Shown here piece by piece: positions 25,280 to 36,553 of a DNA stretch of 64,000 nucleotides (position 1 is its first letter; every line of letters starts with the position of its first letter). The notes under the pieces are model-generated. The model was not told where the DNA came from and did not search any database. It saw only the letters and a program-made list of their open reading frames with translations. The translations under genes and the position numbers were made by a program. Source of the DNA: Lepus europaeus (Eukaryota; Chordata; Mammalia; Lagomorpha; Leporidae); NCBI RefSeq assembly GCF_033115175.1, contig NC_084831.1:43432002-43496001 (forward strand), read 5' to 3'.

Positions 25280-26727
25280 CAACTGAATTAATTTTATTCT
25301 CTTCTAACAGCAGACCCAAAGTATACAACTGAACATTGCTCTTTTTCTTATGAGACATAAAAATCCAAAGAGGTTCACTACCAAAAAATTTGTTAGTAGG
25401 ATGTAAAAAAAATTCTCTTTACAATGGAAGGCAAAAACTTCACTTAGTGACACAGTATCATAATTCTATATTTCTGTTTTGTGGATTGGAGATCATCTTA
25501 GATTTTTGACCTCTTCCCATCCTGTTTCCTCTGACAGGAACACTCCTTCCTCCACTGTCATGATCAGGAAGGCTCCCCTAGCCCGCCGGTCTGCCCCCAA
25601 ATGCCTGTGCTCTGGCTCCCACAGCACCAGCACTTCCCACTACCAGAGACGGAGCCCTCCCGGCTTCCACTGTCTTCCTGTTTTATAGGCACGGAACAGG
25701 TGGGCAGCCACCTGTGCACACGGACACACAGACACTGCCGCGACCGACCTTCTCCCTGAAGCTGAGGTGAGCGCCTTTCTCCCACCGACTCCACACCTGT
25801 ACCGGGTTCCAGACGCTGCTGCCCTGCCCTCCCCAGGTGCCTTCCACGCTTGGACCCCAGGACAGGACCGGCCTGCGGACGAAATTTTCTGTCCGGGATT
25901 CTCTTGTGAGTGACCCCGGGGGGGCAGTGCCGCAGCATCCAGGGCCCGCGCCCCCTCCTTCGTCCCCTGAGGAGCCAAGACGCAGGTGGCTCCTGGGCGC
26001 CTGATCTTTCCCTCTCACGCCACAACTCACACCTGGTCTCCTCCCCGACCTGACCAGCGCCCCACCCCCCGGAACTCTGTAAGTTCTCTCGCGGTTCCTC
26101 CGCTCCCACCGGTCGCCTGACCAGAGCCGCGGCGCCCCCTGCCCACACCTACAGCCACTGCCCACCACCCCCCACGCCCGCTTCCTCCGCAGTCGGCGAG
26201 GACCCCGCCTGCCAGCCCCCCATTTTTCCCCAGCCCCACCCTCGACCCAGCCGGGCTCCCGCCCCGCACCTTTCTCCCCTCCATCCCCCGCAGCTCGCCG
26301 CCTCCTGTCCGGAGCAGACACCCGCTCCCGGCCAGCGCCCCTCCCTCACGCCCCGTCACCTCAAACCCGGCCCCGCGGGCCCGCTCCGCAGCCCTAGCCC
26401 TGCACGCCCGCAGCACCTGCTCGCCGGCTCCCGGGACCCGGGACCTCGCCCCTCACTGCCATTCTCCGCCCGTACGCGCGGGCCCCTGGGCCCCTACTGC
26501 CCTCGAGGAGCCGCCCATCCTGTCCCCCGCCCCGCCGCCTCCCGCTGCCCTCGGCGGCGCTCCTGAGGCGGGCGCCTCCCTCTCCGCCGCGAGCCCCCTC
26601 CTAAGAGACCTCCCCCAGCCCCTGCTCGTCCGTGTCCCCTCCTCAGCCCGGCGCTACCCCTCAGCGCCCCGGGCCGGAGCGGTCCCCGGCCCTCTGCGGG
26701 CGGCGTGCCGGGGCCCGTACCCCTTAC

Positions 26728-26880
26728 CTCGGTCTCCGAATGCGGGGCGAAGGGCTCTCGCTCCGCGACGGGGAGGCGGGAGCGCTCGGGGGGCTTCGGC
26801 TGGACCTGCCTGGGGTGCGGTGTCGGAAACGTCTGGTCCCCACCGCACAGATTGAGGGCTGAGGCTTCGGCTCCCTCCGA
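26728..26880 (-). other. RAB3B: RAB3B non-coding exon 1 (probable)
   Basis: On the minus strand a strong donor (gag|gtaagg) occurs at 26728/26727 within the CpG island, just downstream of clustered GC boxes. The next minus-strand exon carries the start codon as its first bases, so the 5' UTR must lie in an upstream exon, and this is the best candidate. The 3' boundary is set by the donor. The 5' end is not defined and the coordinate given is approximate. Confidence 0.6.
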
Positions 26881-26884
26881 CTGC

Positions 26885-26945
26885 GTCCACGCCCCGCCCA
26901 TGGGGCGGAGTCCGTGTTCGCCCCGCCCCTGGCCCGCGGCTCTTG
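26885..26945 (-). promoter_or_regulatory. RAB3B: RAB3B core promoter, GC boxes
   Basis: Three Sp1-type GC boxes are packed at 26892-26899, 26902-26908 and 26921-26929, on both strands, with no TATA box apparent. They sit immediately upstream of the proposed exon 1. This is a typical TATA-less CpG-island promoter. Confidence 0.6.
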
Positions 26946-27329
26946 ACAGGTGCAGGGAACCAAGGTATTTTGGGGGGTTCCACTCCCCCATTCAGGAGAC
27001 TTCCTGGGTGATGACCGTGGTTTATTAATTCCCACGGGTCGGTTCATAGACAGCTATACTAGGGTACTCAGAGGGCCTTGATGATAATGGTCCGTTCTGT
27101 CGCTCTGTTCTCTCAAAAGCCCAGGGAGGGAGGCAGAATCCCGACAGCTGACTCCAGGGGAGACTAAGCCCGAGACTCAGGTGTTGTCCTGTACCCTGTG
27201 CATTCCTTCACGACACCCATCCTATCAGCCTGCTAAGAACCTGCCTTAATACATTCCTGCTCTTCCTCTCCGTTGCCTTTACCCTGGCCCACGCCTTATC
27301 GCTTCTTGCCAGCACTAGTACAATCGCTT

Positions 27330-27331
27330 CC

Positions 27332-27367
<36 letters not shown>

Positions 27368-27667
27368 TTTATTTATTTATTTATTTTAAAGTCAGAATCA
27401 CGAGAGGGGGGAGAGATAGAAAGAGAGAGAGAGATCTTCCATCTGCTAGCTCACTCCCCAAATGGCCACAACGGCCGAGGCTGTGCCAGGCCTAGGCTGT
27501 GCCAGGCCGAAGCCAGGAATTCACCCGTGTCTCCCACATGGGCGAAGGGCCCCAAGGACTTGGACAACCCTCAGCTTTCCCAGATGCATTAGCAGGGAGC
27601 TGGATTGGAAGCGGAGGAGCCAGGTCTCAACCAGTGCCCATATACACTATGCCACAGCACTGGCCCC
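27330..27667 (-). repeat. C-repeat SINE with TSD
   Basis: TSD agtacaatcgctt at 27317-27329 and 27668-27680 with one mismatch. Long A/T-rich tail segment. Confidence 0.92.
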
Positions 27668-27756
27668 AGTACAATTGCTTTCTAATTCCTGCCTTCTTCT
27701 CCAATCTATTTTCTACATCGGTAATCTGAGTAACTTTTTTAAATGCTTCCATGTTA

Positions 27757-28098
27757 TTATTATTTTTTTTTTTGACAGGCAGGGTTAGTGAGAGAGAGAG
27801 ACAGAGAGAAAGGTCTTCCTTTTCCGTTGGTTCACCCCCGAAATGGCCACTACGGTTGGTGCGCTGCAGTCCGCGCTGCGCCAATCCGATGCCAGGAGCC
27901 AGGTACTTCCTCCTGGTCTCCCATGCGGGTGCAGGGTCCAAGCACTTGGGCCATCCTCCACTGCCTTCCCGGGCCACAGCAGAGAGCTGGCCTGAAAGAG
28001 GGGCAACCAGGATAGAATCCGGCACCCCAACCAGGACTAGAACCCCGGGTGCCAGAGCCGCAGGCAGAGGATTAGCCTAGTGAGCCGCGGCGCCGGCC
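27757..28098 (-). repeat. Young C-repeat SINE with TSD
   Basis: TSD tccatgtta at 27748-27756 and 28099-28107. Confidence 0.94.
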
Positions 28099-28251
28099 TC
28101 CATGTTACTTTAACATTATTAAAAACAAAAAAAACAAAACTTTCAGTGCTTCCCCACTGGAGGGAAAATGTTTAGCCTGAGCATTAGGAAGTCTCATCTT
28201 CGCCAGGGGTGGCAGGTGCAGTTGATAATGAGCACCTTCAAATCCTGATGT

Positions 28252-28589
28252 GGCCGGTGCCTCAGCTCACTAGGCTAATCCTCCGCCTTGCGGCGCTGGC
28301 ACACCGGGTTCTAGTCCCGGTCGGGGCACCGATCCTGTCCCGGTTGCCCCTCTTCCAGGCCAGCTCTCTGCTGTGGCCAGGGAGTGCAGTGGAGGATGGC
28401 CCAAGTGTTTGGGCTCTGCACCCCATGGGAGACCAGGAGAAGCACCTGGCTCCTGCCATCGGAACAGCACGGTGCGCCTACTGCGGCGGCCATTGGAGGG
28501 TGAACCAACGGCAAAGGAAGACCTTTCTCTCTGTCTCTCTCTCTCACTGTCCACTCTGCCTGTCAAAAAATAAAAAATAAATAAAAAAA
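28252..28589 (+). repeat. Young C-repeat SINE with perfect TSD
   Basis: Exact TSD caaatcctgatgtgg at 28239-28253 and 28590-28604 (its last two bases could belong to the element). Confidence 0.95.
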
Positions 28590-29584
28590 CAAATCCTGAT
28601 GTGGACATCACTTAATCTCTTCCTGAGGTCACTTCTGGTTTTCCTGAGCTGACACCTTCGGTCTGTAGTCATTGTCCTTCCCGATCCCAAATTATGGCGG
28701 CTTGAGTCGTACCAAAACTACTTTTTCCCAAGTTCCATTATGACTGTGTCTACTTGTGTCTCTGTAGCTTAGCAAACCACACAAACTGACAGTCCCTCTG
28801 CTCGCTGGCCTCTGCCTCAGCCTCAGCCTCAGGCTGCTCTGAGCTTCTTGCTGTCCCCCTCTCCCCATCTCAATACCCATCTGCTGCCAGCCCTTTCCCC
28901 TGTGCCTCCAAAACCCTGCCCCATTGTCAAGAAACTCCCATGCACCCCCTGCTTCTTCAGAGTAGTCGGGCTATTTATTTGCCTTTATTGAAACCTGACC
29001 TTCCTCCAGTCCCTGCCTTGCCAGTAGCCCTGTACAAAAAGGCTTCTCATCTTCCTACTCCCAACATATCACAAAACCAGAATGTGGTCTCAGCATTGCC
29101 ACTTGCATCCTTGCACAAGAATCCCTTCACCTCTGCTCTCCAGCTCCCCCTCCCCTCATCACTGAGCCCCTAGTTGCTCCTTCTGCATCAAAGATTTTTA
29201 GCCCCTGGACCATAGCCATCTTCCTCAGCCCCTGGCCTGCCATCCTCTTAGTGACTTCAGTAGCCACGGGTGTTGCTGGTCCCTCAGTCCTTAGGCTCTT
29301 CTTCATATTGCCATGGTCACCAGCTCCTTGGACACACCTGAATCTCTCAATCATCCATGACTGGTCCCTCCATCATCTCAGAATCAACCCTCCCACACTG
29401 AACTGCTTCCTTACTCCCCCTTCCCCTGAGGCCCTCATCTCATTTCAAAATGGGTGAGATGATGACGATTATGCATGCTCCACCGGGATAATGGAATAAC
29501 ATATAAAACCCTCCTTTTAAAGTTGTGGAACAATATGAAAACAGATGGTATTGCTTTTGTGTTGCCTCAGGCCTTCTGCAGGCA

Positions 29585-29850
29585 ATGCAGTAAAGTAGAA
29601 AGAACACAGGTTTGGGGCCAGACAGAATCGCTTTTCAATCCTTGTTCCATCATTTGCTTGCTGTGTGATCTTAAGTCATTTACTTCATTTTCCTGACACA
29701 CACATCTCTTCCCCATTTGTAGAATCTAGTGCAATAATGAGAACTACCTCCCAGAGTTGCTGTGACGATCAAATGAAAAAGTGAACTACTGGAAAGCACT
29801 TGATAGGATGCCAGGCATACAGTAAGCATTCGATGCAAAAGAAACACTGT
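29585..29850 (+). repeat. MIR relic
   Basis: cttgctgtgtgatcttaagt, then ttacttcattttcctgacac, then gttgctgtgacgatcaaatg. Confidence 0.7.
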
Positions 29851-30583
29851 AGCTATTATAACAGAAAAAAAAAAAACCCGCTGTTTTTAACCACAACTGC
29901 CTTCTAAGAAGATAGATCCTAATGCACTAACAGTCCTTTGTCCTGCTCTGGCCTTCATGGGTGTGGATATGTGTTTGGGAACAGCAGGGGGAGCACCAAA
30001 TTGCTCTGTGTCAAAGAGGGAAAAGAATTTGAAATTCACTTAACACAGTGGGAGGGAGAGGTAATAAGGAGAGACAGAGAGGGAAAGGAAAAAGATAAGT
30101 AAGAGAATCAGCATAAGGGTAGGTGCTACACGGGCAGAGATTCAGAAGAAACCCTCTGACAGCAGGTGGGCAAAAGGGCGGTGGAGCACTGAGATGCCCA
30201 AAATGGGGGAAACCGTTGGTCAAACATGGGACGTGTCCACCTTCTGCGCCTCTCCAGACTTCAAGAAATGCTGTTACTTTCAAGAATGCTCTTTGAGAGG
30301 GGGATAGTTAAGGTGAAGGAGCAGGGGAGTTGAGTAATGCAGTTTGAGAGGTGTCAGAGATCAGAGGCAGACATAACCACGAGAGCGCAGGCTCTCACAG
30401 AATTTGCAGAAATCTTGTGGAAGACTTTGAACTTAAGGAGCTATGAAATGTGAAAATTGAGGCTCAAGCCCATTGCCTCTAGGTCTGAAAAGGGCAGAGA
30501 CCATACCTGACATTTACATTGGGTCAGTCTAAACAGCTACTTCCCTGGTGACTAGCAGGTAACCACCAGAGGAAAAACAAAAC

Positions 30584-31186
30584 AGGAGCCTGTGTTGTGG
30601 CGTAGTGGGTAAAGCTGCCACTGTGATGCCAGCAATCCCATATGCATGCCAGTGTGTGTCCTGGCTGCTCCACTTTTTTTTTTTTTTTAACTAGGTAGAA
30701 TTATAGACAGTGAGAAACAGAGAGAAAGGTCTTCCTTCCATTGGTTCACTGCCCAAATGGCCACCATGGCCAGCGCTGTGCAGATCTGAAGCCAGGAACC
30801 AGGTGCTTCTTCCTGGATGGGCCATCCTCCACTGCCTTCCCGGGCCACAGCAGAGAGCTGGACTGGAGAGGAGCAACCTGGACTAGAACTGGCGCCTATA
30901 TGGTATGCAGGCACAGCAGGCGGAGGATTAATCAAGTGAGCCACGGCGCCAGCCCCCTGGCTTGCTCCACTTCTGATCCAGCTCTCTGTTAACAGCTTGG
31001 GAAAAGCAGTGGAAAATGGCCCAATTGCTTGGGTCCCTGCCATCCATTATCTCCTGGCTTTGTCTTGGCTCAGCCCTGGCTGTTACAGCCACATGGGGAC
31101 TGAGCCAGCAGATGGAGGACCTCTCTGTCTCTCTGAGTCTCTCGGCCCCTCTGTAACTCTGACTTTCAAATAAATGAATAAATCTT

Positions 31187-31190
<4 letters not shown>
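30584..31190 (+). repeat. C-repeat SINE interrupted by another
   Basis: Outer copy in two pieces, 30584-30673 and 30971-31190. The word ctgctccac|ttctgatccagc is broken by the inner element. Confidence 0.9.
30674..30956 (-). repeat. C-repeat SINE nested at 30.6-31.2 kb
   Basis: TSD ctggctgctccac (30661-30673) and ctggcttgctccac (30957-30970). Confidence 0.92.
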
Positions 31191-31219
<29 letters not shown>

Positions 31220-31370
31220 GAAGGAAGGAAGGAAGGAAGGAAGGAAGGAAGGAAGGGAAAGAAGGAAGAGAGGGAGGGAGGGAGGGAGGGAAGAAAGGAA
31301 GGAAGGAAGGAAGGAAGGAAGGAAGGAAGGAAGGAAGGAAGGAAGGAAGGAAGGAAGGAAGGAAGAGAGA
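31188..31370 (+). repeat. (GAA)n/(GGAA)n microsatellite
   Basis: About 180 bp of purine-only repeat, first GAA/GAAGAG units and then long GGAA runs. It grows directly out of the A-tail of the SINE to its left and abuts the next SINE. Confidence 0.95.
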
Positions 31371-31701
31371 GGCCGGTGCTATGCCGCAGCAGGTTGAGGT
31401 TCCTGCCTACAGCGCTGGCTTCCCATATAGGCACTGGTTATAGTCCCAGCTGCTCCACTTCTGATCCAGTTCCATGCTAATGCACCTGGGAAAGCAGCAG
31501 AGGATGGCCCAAGTGCTTGGGCCCCTGCACCCGCATGGGAGACCTAGAGGAAACTCCTGGCTCTTGGCTTCAGATTGACCCAGCTCCAGCTATTGTGGCC
31601 ATTTGGGGAGTGAACCAGTATATGGAAGACCTCTCTCTCTCTCTCTGTCTCTCCCTCCCTTTGTAACTTTCAAATAAATGAAATAAATCTTTTTAAAAAA
31701 A
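31371..31701 (+). repeat. C-repeat SINE
   Basis: Begins ggccggtgctatgccgcagc right after the GGAA tract. Confidence 0.92.
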
Positions 31702-31882
31702 GGAGAGAGGGAGATAATCTGCACCATCCGTCCCCTTGTCTGTTTCCCTCATCGGGCTCTGGGCTTTGCTTTCTCCAGTTACTAAGCAGAGAATATCTGG
31801 TCCATTATTTAACACAGATAGTGACTAGACAGTACCTGGTTGTCAGGGCTGTAGTTCAAAACTTGATTAAGATTTGACTGAG

Positions 31883-32048
31883 ACCCGCATGGGAGACCAG
31901 GAGAAGCACCTGGCTCCTGGCTTCAGATCAGCGTGGTGCGCCGGCCGCAGCGGCCATTGGAGGGTGAACCAACGGTAAAGGAAGACCTTTCTCTCTGTCT
32001 CTCTCTCTCTCTCTCACTGTCCACGCTGCCTGTCAAAAAAAAAAAAAA
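31883..32048 (+). repeat. 5'-truncated young C-repeat SINE
   Basis: Starts in mid-body (acccgcatgggagacc). TSD agatttgactgag at 31870-31882 and 32049-32061 with one mismatch, so truncation happened at insertion. Confidence 0.92.
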
Positions 32049-32244
32049 AGATTTCACTGAGGAGCCAAAGGAAACTCAAATCAGCCCTCCCCCACTAGTC
32101 CCTCCCCCTCGTGCTCACTTCCAAGGATGGGGGGTCCACTTCCTCTCTGGCAGACAGCTGTGCCTTTGGATCACTCTCATTGTTAGGGAACTCCTCTTTG
32201 CTAAAATCTGCCTGCCTGTAGCTTCCACCCTCTGGCCCTGGTTC

Positions 32245-32335
32245 TTCATCATTACGTCATCCATTCATTTATTCCACAAAGATTTGTTGACCACTTAGTG
32301 TGTGCCAAACAGTGCTCCAGCCACAGAGCACACAC
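32245..32335. repeat. MIR/L3-like relic
   Basis: ccattcatttattccacaaa and tagtgtgtgccaaacagtgc. Confidence 0.45.
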
Positions 32336-32464
32336 GTGTGCATAGAAGACAGAATGTCTACACACTCAGAAGTTATGAATCCTAGGAGGGAAGAAAATCA
32401 GTAAGTACACAAAAATACATAAAACAATTTCAGATAGCAATAAACACGTTTAAGAAAATGTTCC

Positions 32465-32819
32465 GGCCGGCGCCGCGGCTCACTAAGCTAATCCTCCGCC
32501 TTGCGGCGCCGGCACACCAGGTTCTAGTCCCGGTCGGGGCACCGATCCTGTCCCGGTTGCCCCTCTTCCAGGCCAGCTCTCTGCTGTGGCCAGGGAGTGC
32601 AGTGGAGGATGGCCCAAGTCCTTGGGCCCTGCACCCCATGGGAGACCAGGAGAAGCACCTGGCTCCTGCCATCGGAACAGCGCGGTGCGCTGGCTGCAGC
32701 GCGCCTACCGCGGCAGCCATTGGAGGGTGAACCAACGGCAAAAGGAAGACCTTTCTCTCTGTCTCTCTCTCTACTGTCCACTCTGCCTGTCAAAAAAAAA
32801 AAAAAAAGAAAAAAAAAGA
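32465..32819 (+). repeat. Young C-repeat SINE with perfect TSD
   Basis: ggccggcgccgcggctca head. Exact TSD agaaaatgttcc at 32453-32464 and 32820-32831. Confidence 0.95.
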
Positions 32820-32862
32820 AGAAAATGTTCCAACAAGATATGGGATAGAAAGTGACTGGTGG

Positions 32863-33571
32863 GGGGTCAGTGTTGTGGTGTAGTAGGTTAAGCATTTGCC
32901 TGCAGCACCACCATCTCATATGGGCACTGGTTCATGTCCCAGCTGCTTCACTTTCTTTTTCTTTTTCTTTCTTTCTTTCTTTCTTTTTTTTCTTTTTTTT
33001 TCTTTTTTTCTTTTTTTTTTTTTGACAGGCAAGTTAGACAGTGAGACAGAGACAGAGAGAAAGGTCTTCCTTCCATTGGTTCACCCCCTAAATGGCTGCT
33101 ACAAGCCGGCACGCTGCACCGATCCAAAAGCCAGGAGCCAGGTGCTTCCTCCAGGTCTCCCATGCGGGTGCAGGGCCCAAGGACTTGGGCCATCCTCCAC
33201 TGCCTTCCTGGGCCACAGCAGAGAGCTGGCCTGGAAGAGGAGCAACCAGGACAGAATCTGGCGCCCCAACCGGGACTAGAACCCAGAGTGCCGGCGCCGC
33301 AGGTAGAGGATTAGCCTAGTGAGCCGCGGCGCCAGCCACTGCTTCACTTTCTGATCCAGCTCCCTGCTGATGGCCTGGGAAGGCAGTAGAAGATGGTCCA
33401 AGTGCTTGGGCCCCTGCACCTGCATGGAAAACCTGGAACAATCTCCTGGCTCCTGGCTTCGGATTGGCCCAGCTCAAGCCATTGCAACCATTTAGGGAGT
33501 GAACCAGCAAATGGAAGACCTCTCTCTCTGTCTGTAATTCTGCCTCTCAAGTAAATAAATAATTAAAAAAA
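32863..33571 (+). repeat. C-repeat SINE interrupted by another
   Basis: Outer copy in two pieces, 32863-32956 and 33353-33571. Outer TSD aaagtgactggtgg / aaagtgattggtgg at 32849-32862 and 33572-33585. Confidence 0.9.
32957..33338 (-). repeat. Young C-repeat SINE nested at 32.9-33.6 kb
   Basis: TSD ctgcttcactttct at 32943-32956 and 33339-33352. Its T-tail has become a C-interrupted pyrimidine run to 33023. Confidence 0.92.
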
Positions 33572-33614
33572 AAAGTGATTGGTGGAGTGGTTATTTTAGA
33601 AAATCAATCAGGGA

Positions 33615-33949
33615 GGGGCCAGTGCCGTGGCTCACTTGGTTAGTCCTCCGCTTGCAGCGCCGGCATCCCATATGGATGCTGGTTCTAGTCCTGGCCGCTC
33701 CTTTTCCAGTCCAGCTCTCTGCTGTGGCCCAGGAAGGCAGTGGAGGATGGCCCAGGTCCTTGGGCCCTGCACCTGCATGGGAGAGCAGGAGGAAGCACCT
33801 GGCTCCTGGCTTTGGATCGGCACAGTTCGGCCGTAGCGGCCATTTGGGGGGTGAACCAACAGAAGGAAGACCTTTCTCTCTGTCTCTTTCTCTCTCACTG
33901 TCTATACCTCTACCTGTCAAATAAATAATAAAAAAAAGAACGAAAAAAA
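33615..33949 (+). repeat. C-repeat SINE with TSD
   Basis: TSD gaaaatcaatcaggga at 33599-33614 and 33950-33965, one mismatch. Confidence 0.93.
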
Positions 33950-34013
33950 GAAAATCAATCAAGGAAAATTCTGAGGAAGTGACACTTGAGCAATAGAAAG
34001 GAATCAACTCATT

Positions 34014-34291
34014 TGATTAATTAATATTTTTATTTACTTGAGAAGTGGAGAGACAGAGATCTCTCATTCACTGGTTCACTCCCTTAATGCCCCAAATGGC
34101 ATTGAAGCCAAAGCTGGGAGCTCGGAATTCAAACCAGGTATCCCACACCGATGGCAGAAACCTAAATCCTTGAGCCAACACCACTGCATCCCAGGTATTA
34201 GCAGGAAGCTGGAGTCAGAAGCTAGAGCCAGGAGTGAAACCCAGGTACTCTGATGTACAATGCAGGTGTTTTAACCACTAGACTAAAAGTT
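34014..34291 (-). repeat. Old C-type SINE
   Basis: Diverged; ends ttttaaccactagactaaaa. A MIR-like phrase (gaggaaattaaggtgcagag) follows at 34305-34380. Confidence 0.75.
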
Positions 34292-34448
34292 CAATCCTCA
34301 ACCCATTTTAGAGATGAGGAAATTAAGGTGCAGAGAAGACAGCTGACTTTCCCAGGGTGAGGTCATGGCTAAATGACTGACTTTAAAGCTTGCCTTATTA
34401 GGGTACTTCAGAAAGATTGTGAAGAAAGGGGATTAAAAGATAAGCCTG

Positions 34449-34697
34449 GAGGGTCGGCACTGTGGCACAATGGGTTAAGCCATTTTCTGTGGTGCTTGTC
34501 CGAGTCCTGGCTACTCCAATTCCGATCCAGCTCTCTGCTAATGGCCTGGGAAAGCAGTACAAGATGGCCCAAGACCTTGGGCCCCTGCACCTGCATGAGA
34601 GACCTGGAAGAAGCTCCAGGTTCCTGGCTTCAGATTGGCCCAGCTCTGGCCTTTGCGGCCTTTTGGGGAGTGAACCAGCAGATGAAAAATTTTTAGT

Positions 34698-34734
<37 letters not shown>

Positions 34735-34791
34735 CTCTGTAACTCTGCCTTTCAAGTAAATAAATAAATCTTTTAAAAAAATAAAATAAAC
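34449..34791 (+). repeat. C-repeat SINE with TSD
   Basis: TSD taagcctg at 34441-34448 and 34792-34799. (CT)n at 34699-34730. Confidence 0.92.
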
Positions 34792-35074
34792 TAAGCCTGT
34801 CATGCTTTCCAATGATTTCCCCCTCAAATACATGTCCAAGGATCTGAGGCGGAACAGTTACCAGTTGCTTGGAGTCTATAAAACAGGGTGCTTTTCCAAT
34901 TTGGGAAGAGTACCTTTTATGTAGTCGTCCCAGAGGGCTTGCCAAGGAAGGCTGAGGCTGCCCGGTGACACTTTGTAAAGGTTCAGTCTCAATACTCCCT
35001 CGTGTGTCCTAAATGGGAACTGCATGCTGGCTTGTCAGTAGGCGTGGTGCTACAGTCTGGTTCCAGGGGATGAA

Positions 35075-35215
35075 TGGAAGGGAGGCATTGACTGTATTCC
35101 AGAAACCTTTGGAGGACACTTCTCTATATTAGCAACCATTCAACAGAAGAGGAAACTGAAACCAACAAGGTTAAATGAGTTGTCCAAGTGTCCATGAATA
35201 ATGAGTCAAAGTGGA
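35075..35215 (-). repeat. MIR-like relic
   Basis: acagaagaggaaactgaaac and gagttgtccaagtgtccatg. Confidence 0.6.
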
Positions 35216-35554
35216 TCTAACCGAAGAGAAGAACTGGAAAAACAGTGAGGTTTACTGCACTGCAGGACAATATCCAGCCTCCTTAGCAAATCCAACCAAG
35301 CCCTTTCCTCTCTAGTTTTACCTCCAACCATAATGGCGAAAAAAAGGGCTGGGGGAAGAAGAAAAAAGGGGCCGGGCCTACCTTGTTTCAGGCCTTTTAT
35401 CCACTTCCAAAGAGGAGTAGTCACATAGCCTGATTGGCAGCTGGGTGTACACGTGGGGTCAGGTAGGGGTATGAGATCACACAGGGGTGTGGTGAAGCCA
35501 TGGTCTTCCAGTTCACAAACCTAATCAATTTTATCCTATATGCCTGCCTACATC

Positions 35555-35599
35555 AGCGCCGCAGGCAGAGGCTTAACCTGTGCCACAGCACTGCCCCCC
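35555..35599 (-). repeat. C-repeat SINE fragment (head only)
   Basis: Only the terminal gcaggcagaggcttaacc and ccacagcactgcccc part remains. Confidence 0.65.
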
Positions 35600-35607
35600 A
35601 CCATTTA

Positions 35608-35935
35608 AGCTTTTATTTTAAGATTGATTGATTGATTTGAAAAGCAGAATTGCAGAGAGAGAGGGAGAAAGAGATCTTCCATCTGCTGGTTCACTCACCA
35701 AATGGCTGCAATGTTCAAGACTGGGCTAGGCTGAAGTCAGGAGCCTGGAACTCCATCTGGGTCTCCCATGCAGGTACAGGGGCCCAAGCACTTGGGCCAT
35801 CTTCCACTGCTTTTCCAGCCACATTAGCCCAGAGCTAGATCCAAAGTGGAGCAGCTGGGACTCATATCAGTGCCTGATTAGGGTGCCAGCATTGCAGACA
35901 GTGGTTTAACCTGCTATGCCACAGCACTGGCCCCC
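35608..35935 (-). repeat. C-repeat SINE
   Basis: Starts with (GATT)n-like agattgattgattgatttg and ends ccacagcactggcccc. Confidence 0.9.
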
Positions 35936-35949
35936 AGGAACCTTTTGAA

Positions 35950-35998
35950 GTACACACACGCACACACAGACGTACACACACATGCGTGCATACACACT
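35950..35998 (+). repeat. Imperfect (CA)n
   Basis: CA/CG/TG dinucleotide run. Confidence 0.75.
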
Positions 35999-36149
35999 TA
36001 TATTGACATACATCATTTGAGGCACAGCAGTAAGCAAGACAGATAGAAGCCATGCCCTGATGGATCTTACACTGCAAAAGTCAAATGACAATGCTGAGAG
36101 GTTAGCCCAGGGTAGTCACGACAGGGATAAGGGGAGCAAATGACTTCAC

Positions 36150-36520
36150 CAGGGTTGCCATAGCACAGTACCACAGACTGGTGGCTTAAACAGCAGAGAC
36201 GTATTTTCTCCCAGTCTGGAGGCCAGAAGTCTGGATCATGTTTGATTTCTTCTCAGACGTCTTAGCTTGCTAATGGCTGTCTTTACAGGGTCTTCCCACC
36301 GTATGTGTCTGTGTCCTAATCTCCACTTCTTATAAGGGCACAAGTGGTATAGTATTAGAATCCACCCATAAGACTTCATTATAATTTAATTACCTCTGTA
36401 AAGACTCAATCTCAAATATAGTTACATTCAGGGAAATTAGGGATTAGAACGTCAACATATGGGGGGTGAGCATTTACAATTCAGTCATAATGGGTGTGGA
36501 CAATTATAGTTCAGTCTTAA
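36150..36520 (-). repeat. MLT1-type MaLR LTR
   Basis: Reverse orientation of the MLT1 pattern: gtaccacagactggtggctt, tctggaggccagaagtctgg, cttcttataagggcac, taattacctctgtaaagact and aacgtcaacatatgggg. Confidence 0.85.
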
Positions 36521-36553
36521 CACAGAGGGGTGGATTTTTAAAGTATTTAGTAG

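Larger units (their letters stand above)
16298..26727 (-). other. RAB3B: RAB3B intron 1
   Basis: Intron of about 10.4 kb with the donor gtaagg next to 26728 and the acceptor ttgcag next to 16297. It is filled mainly with C-repeat SINEs at 16.9-23.2 kb, MIR/L2-like relics at 16.5, 17.3-17.7, 23.4, 24.2 and 25.1 kb, and an (AT)n/T run near 25.24 kb. No other exon was seen. Confidence 0.7.
1..26900 (-). other. RAB3B: RAB3B gene, partial (5' part)
   Basis: This is the span of the 5' part of RAB3B in the window. RAB3B is a small GTPase of regulated secretory and synaptic vesicles. The gene reads right to left: a CpG-island promoter and probable non-coding exon 1 near 26.73-26.88 kb, an intron of about 10.4 kb, the first coding exon at 16070-16297, then at least 16 kb of intron 2 to the left edge. 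I looked on the minus strand for the next exon, which should begin with the DTAGQERYRT block, and did not see it, so it should lie outside the window. The long introns agree with what is known of the human gene. Confidence 0.85.
25700..26960. promoter_or_regulatory. RAB3B: CpG island over the RAB3B 5' end
   Basis: The stretch is strongly GC-rich with many CpG dinucleotides, unlike the AT-rich flanks, and covers the promoter and the start of intron 1. It contains long open frames on both strands (for example minus 25683-26321 and 26494-26991) that are compositional, with Arg/Gly/Pro-rich translations and no recognisable domain. Confidence 0.85.

Noticed and set aside
25564-26991. Several long open frames (up to 212 codons) in the CpG island
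   Set aside because: Low-complexity Gly/Arg/Pro translations overlapping each other in different frames, as expected from GC-rich DNA with few stop codons.
27627-28611. Recurrent open frames of 60-150 codons at many SINEs
   Set aside because: The same translations recur at every C-repeat copy. They are SINE sequence read in frame, not genes.
31188-31370. CRISPR-like or satellite array
   Set aside because: A simple tetranucleotide microsatellite without repeat-spacer structure.
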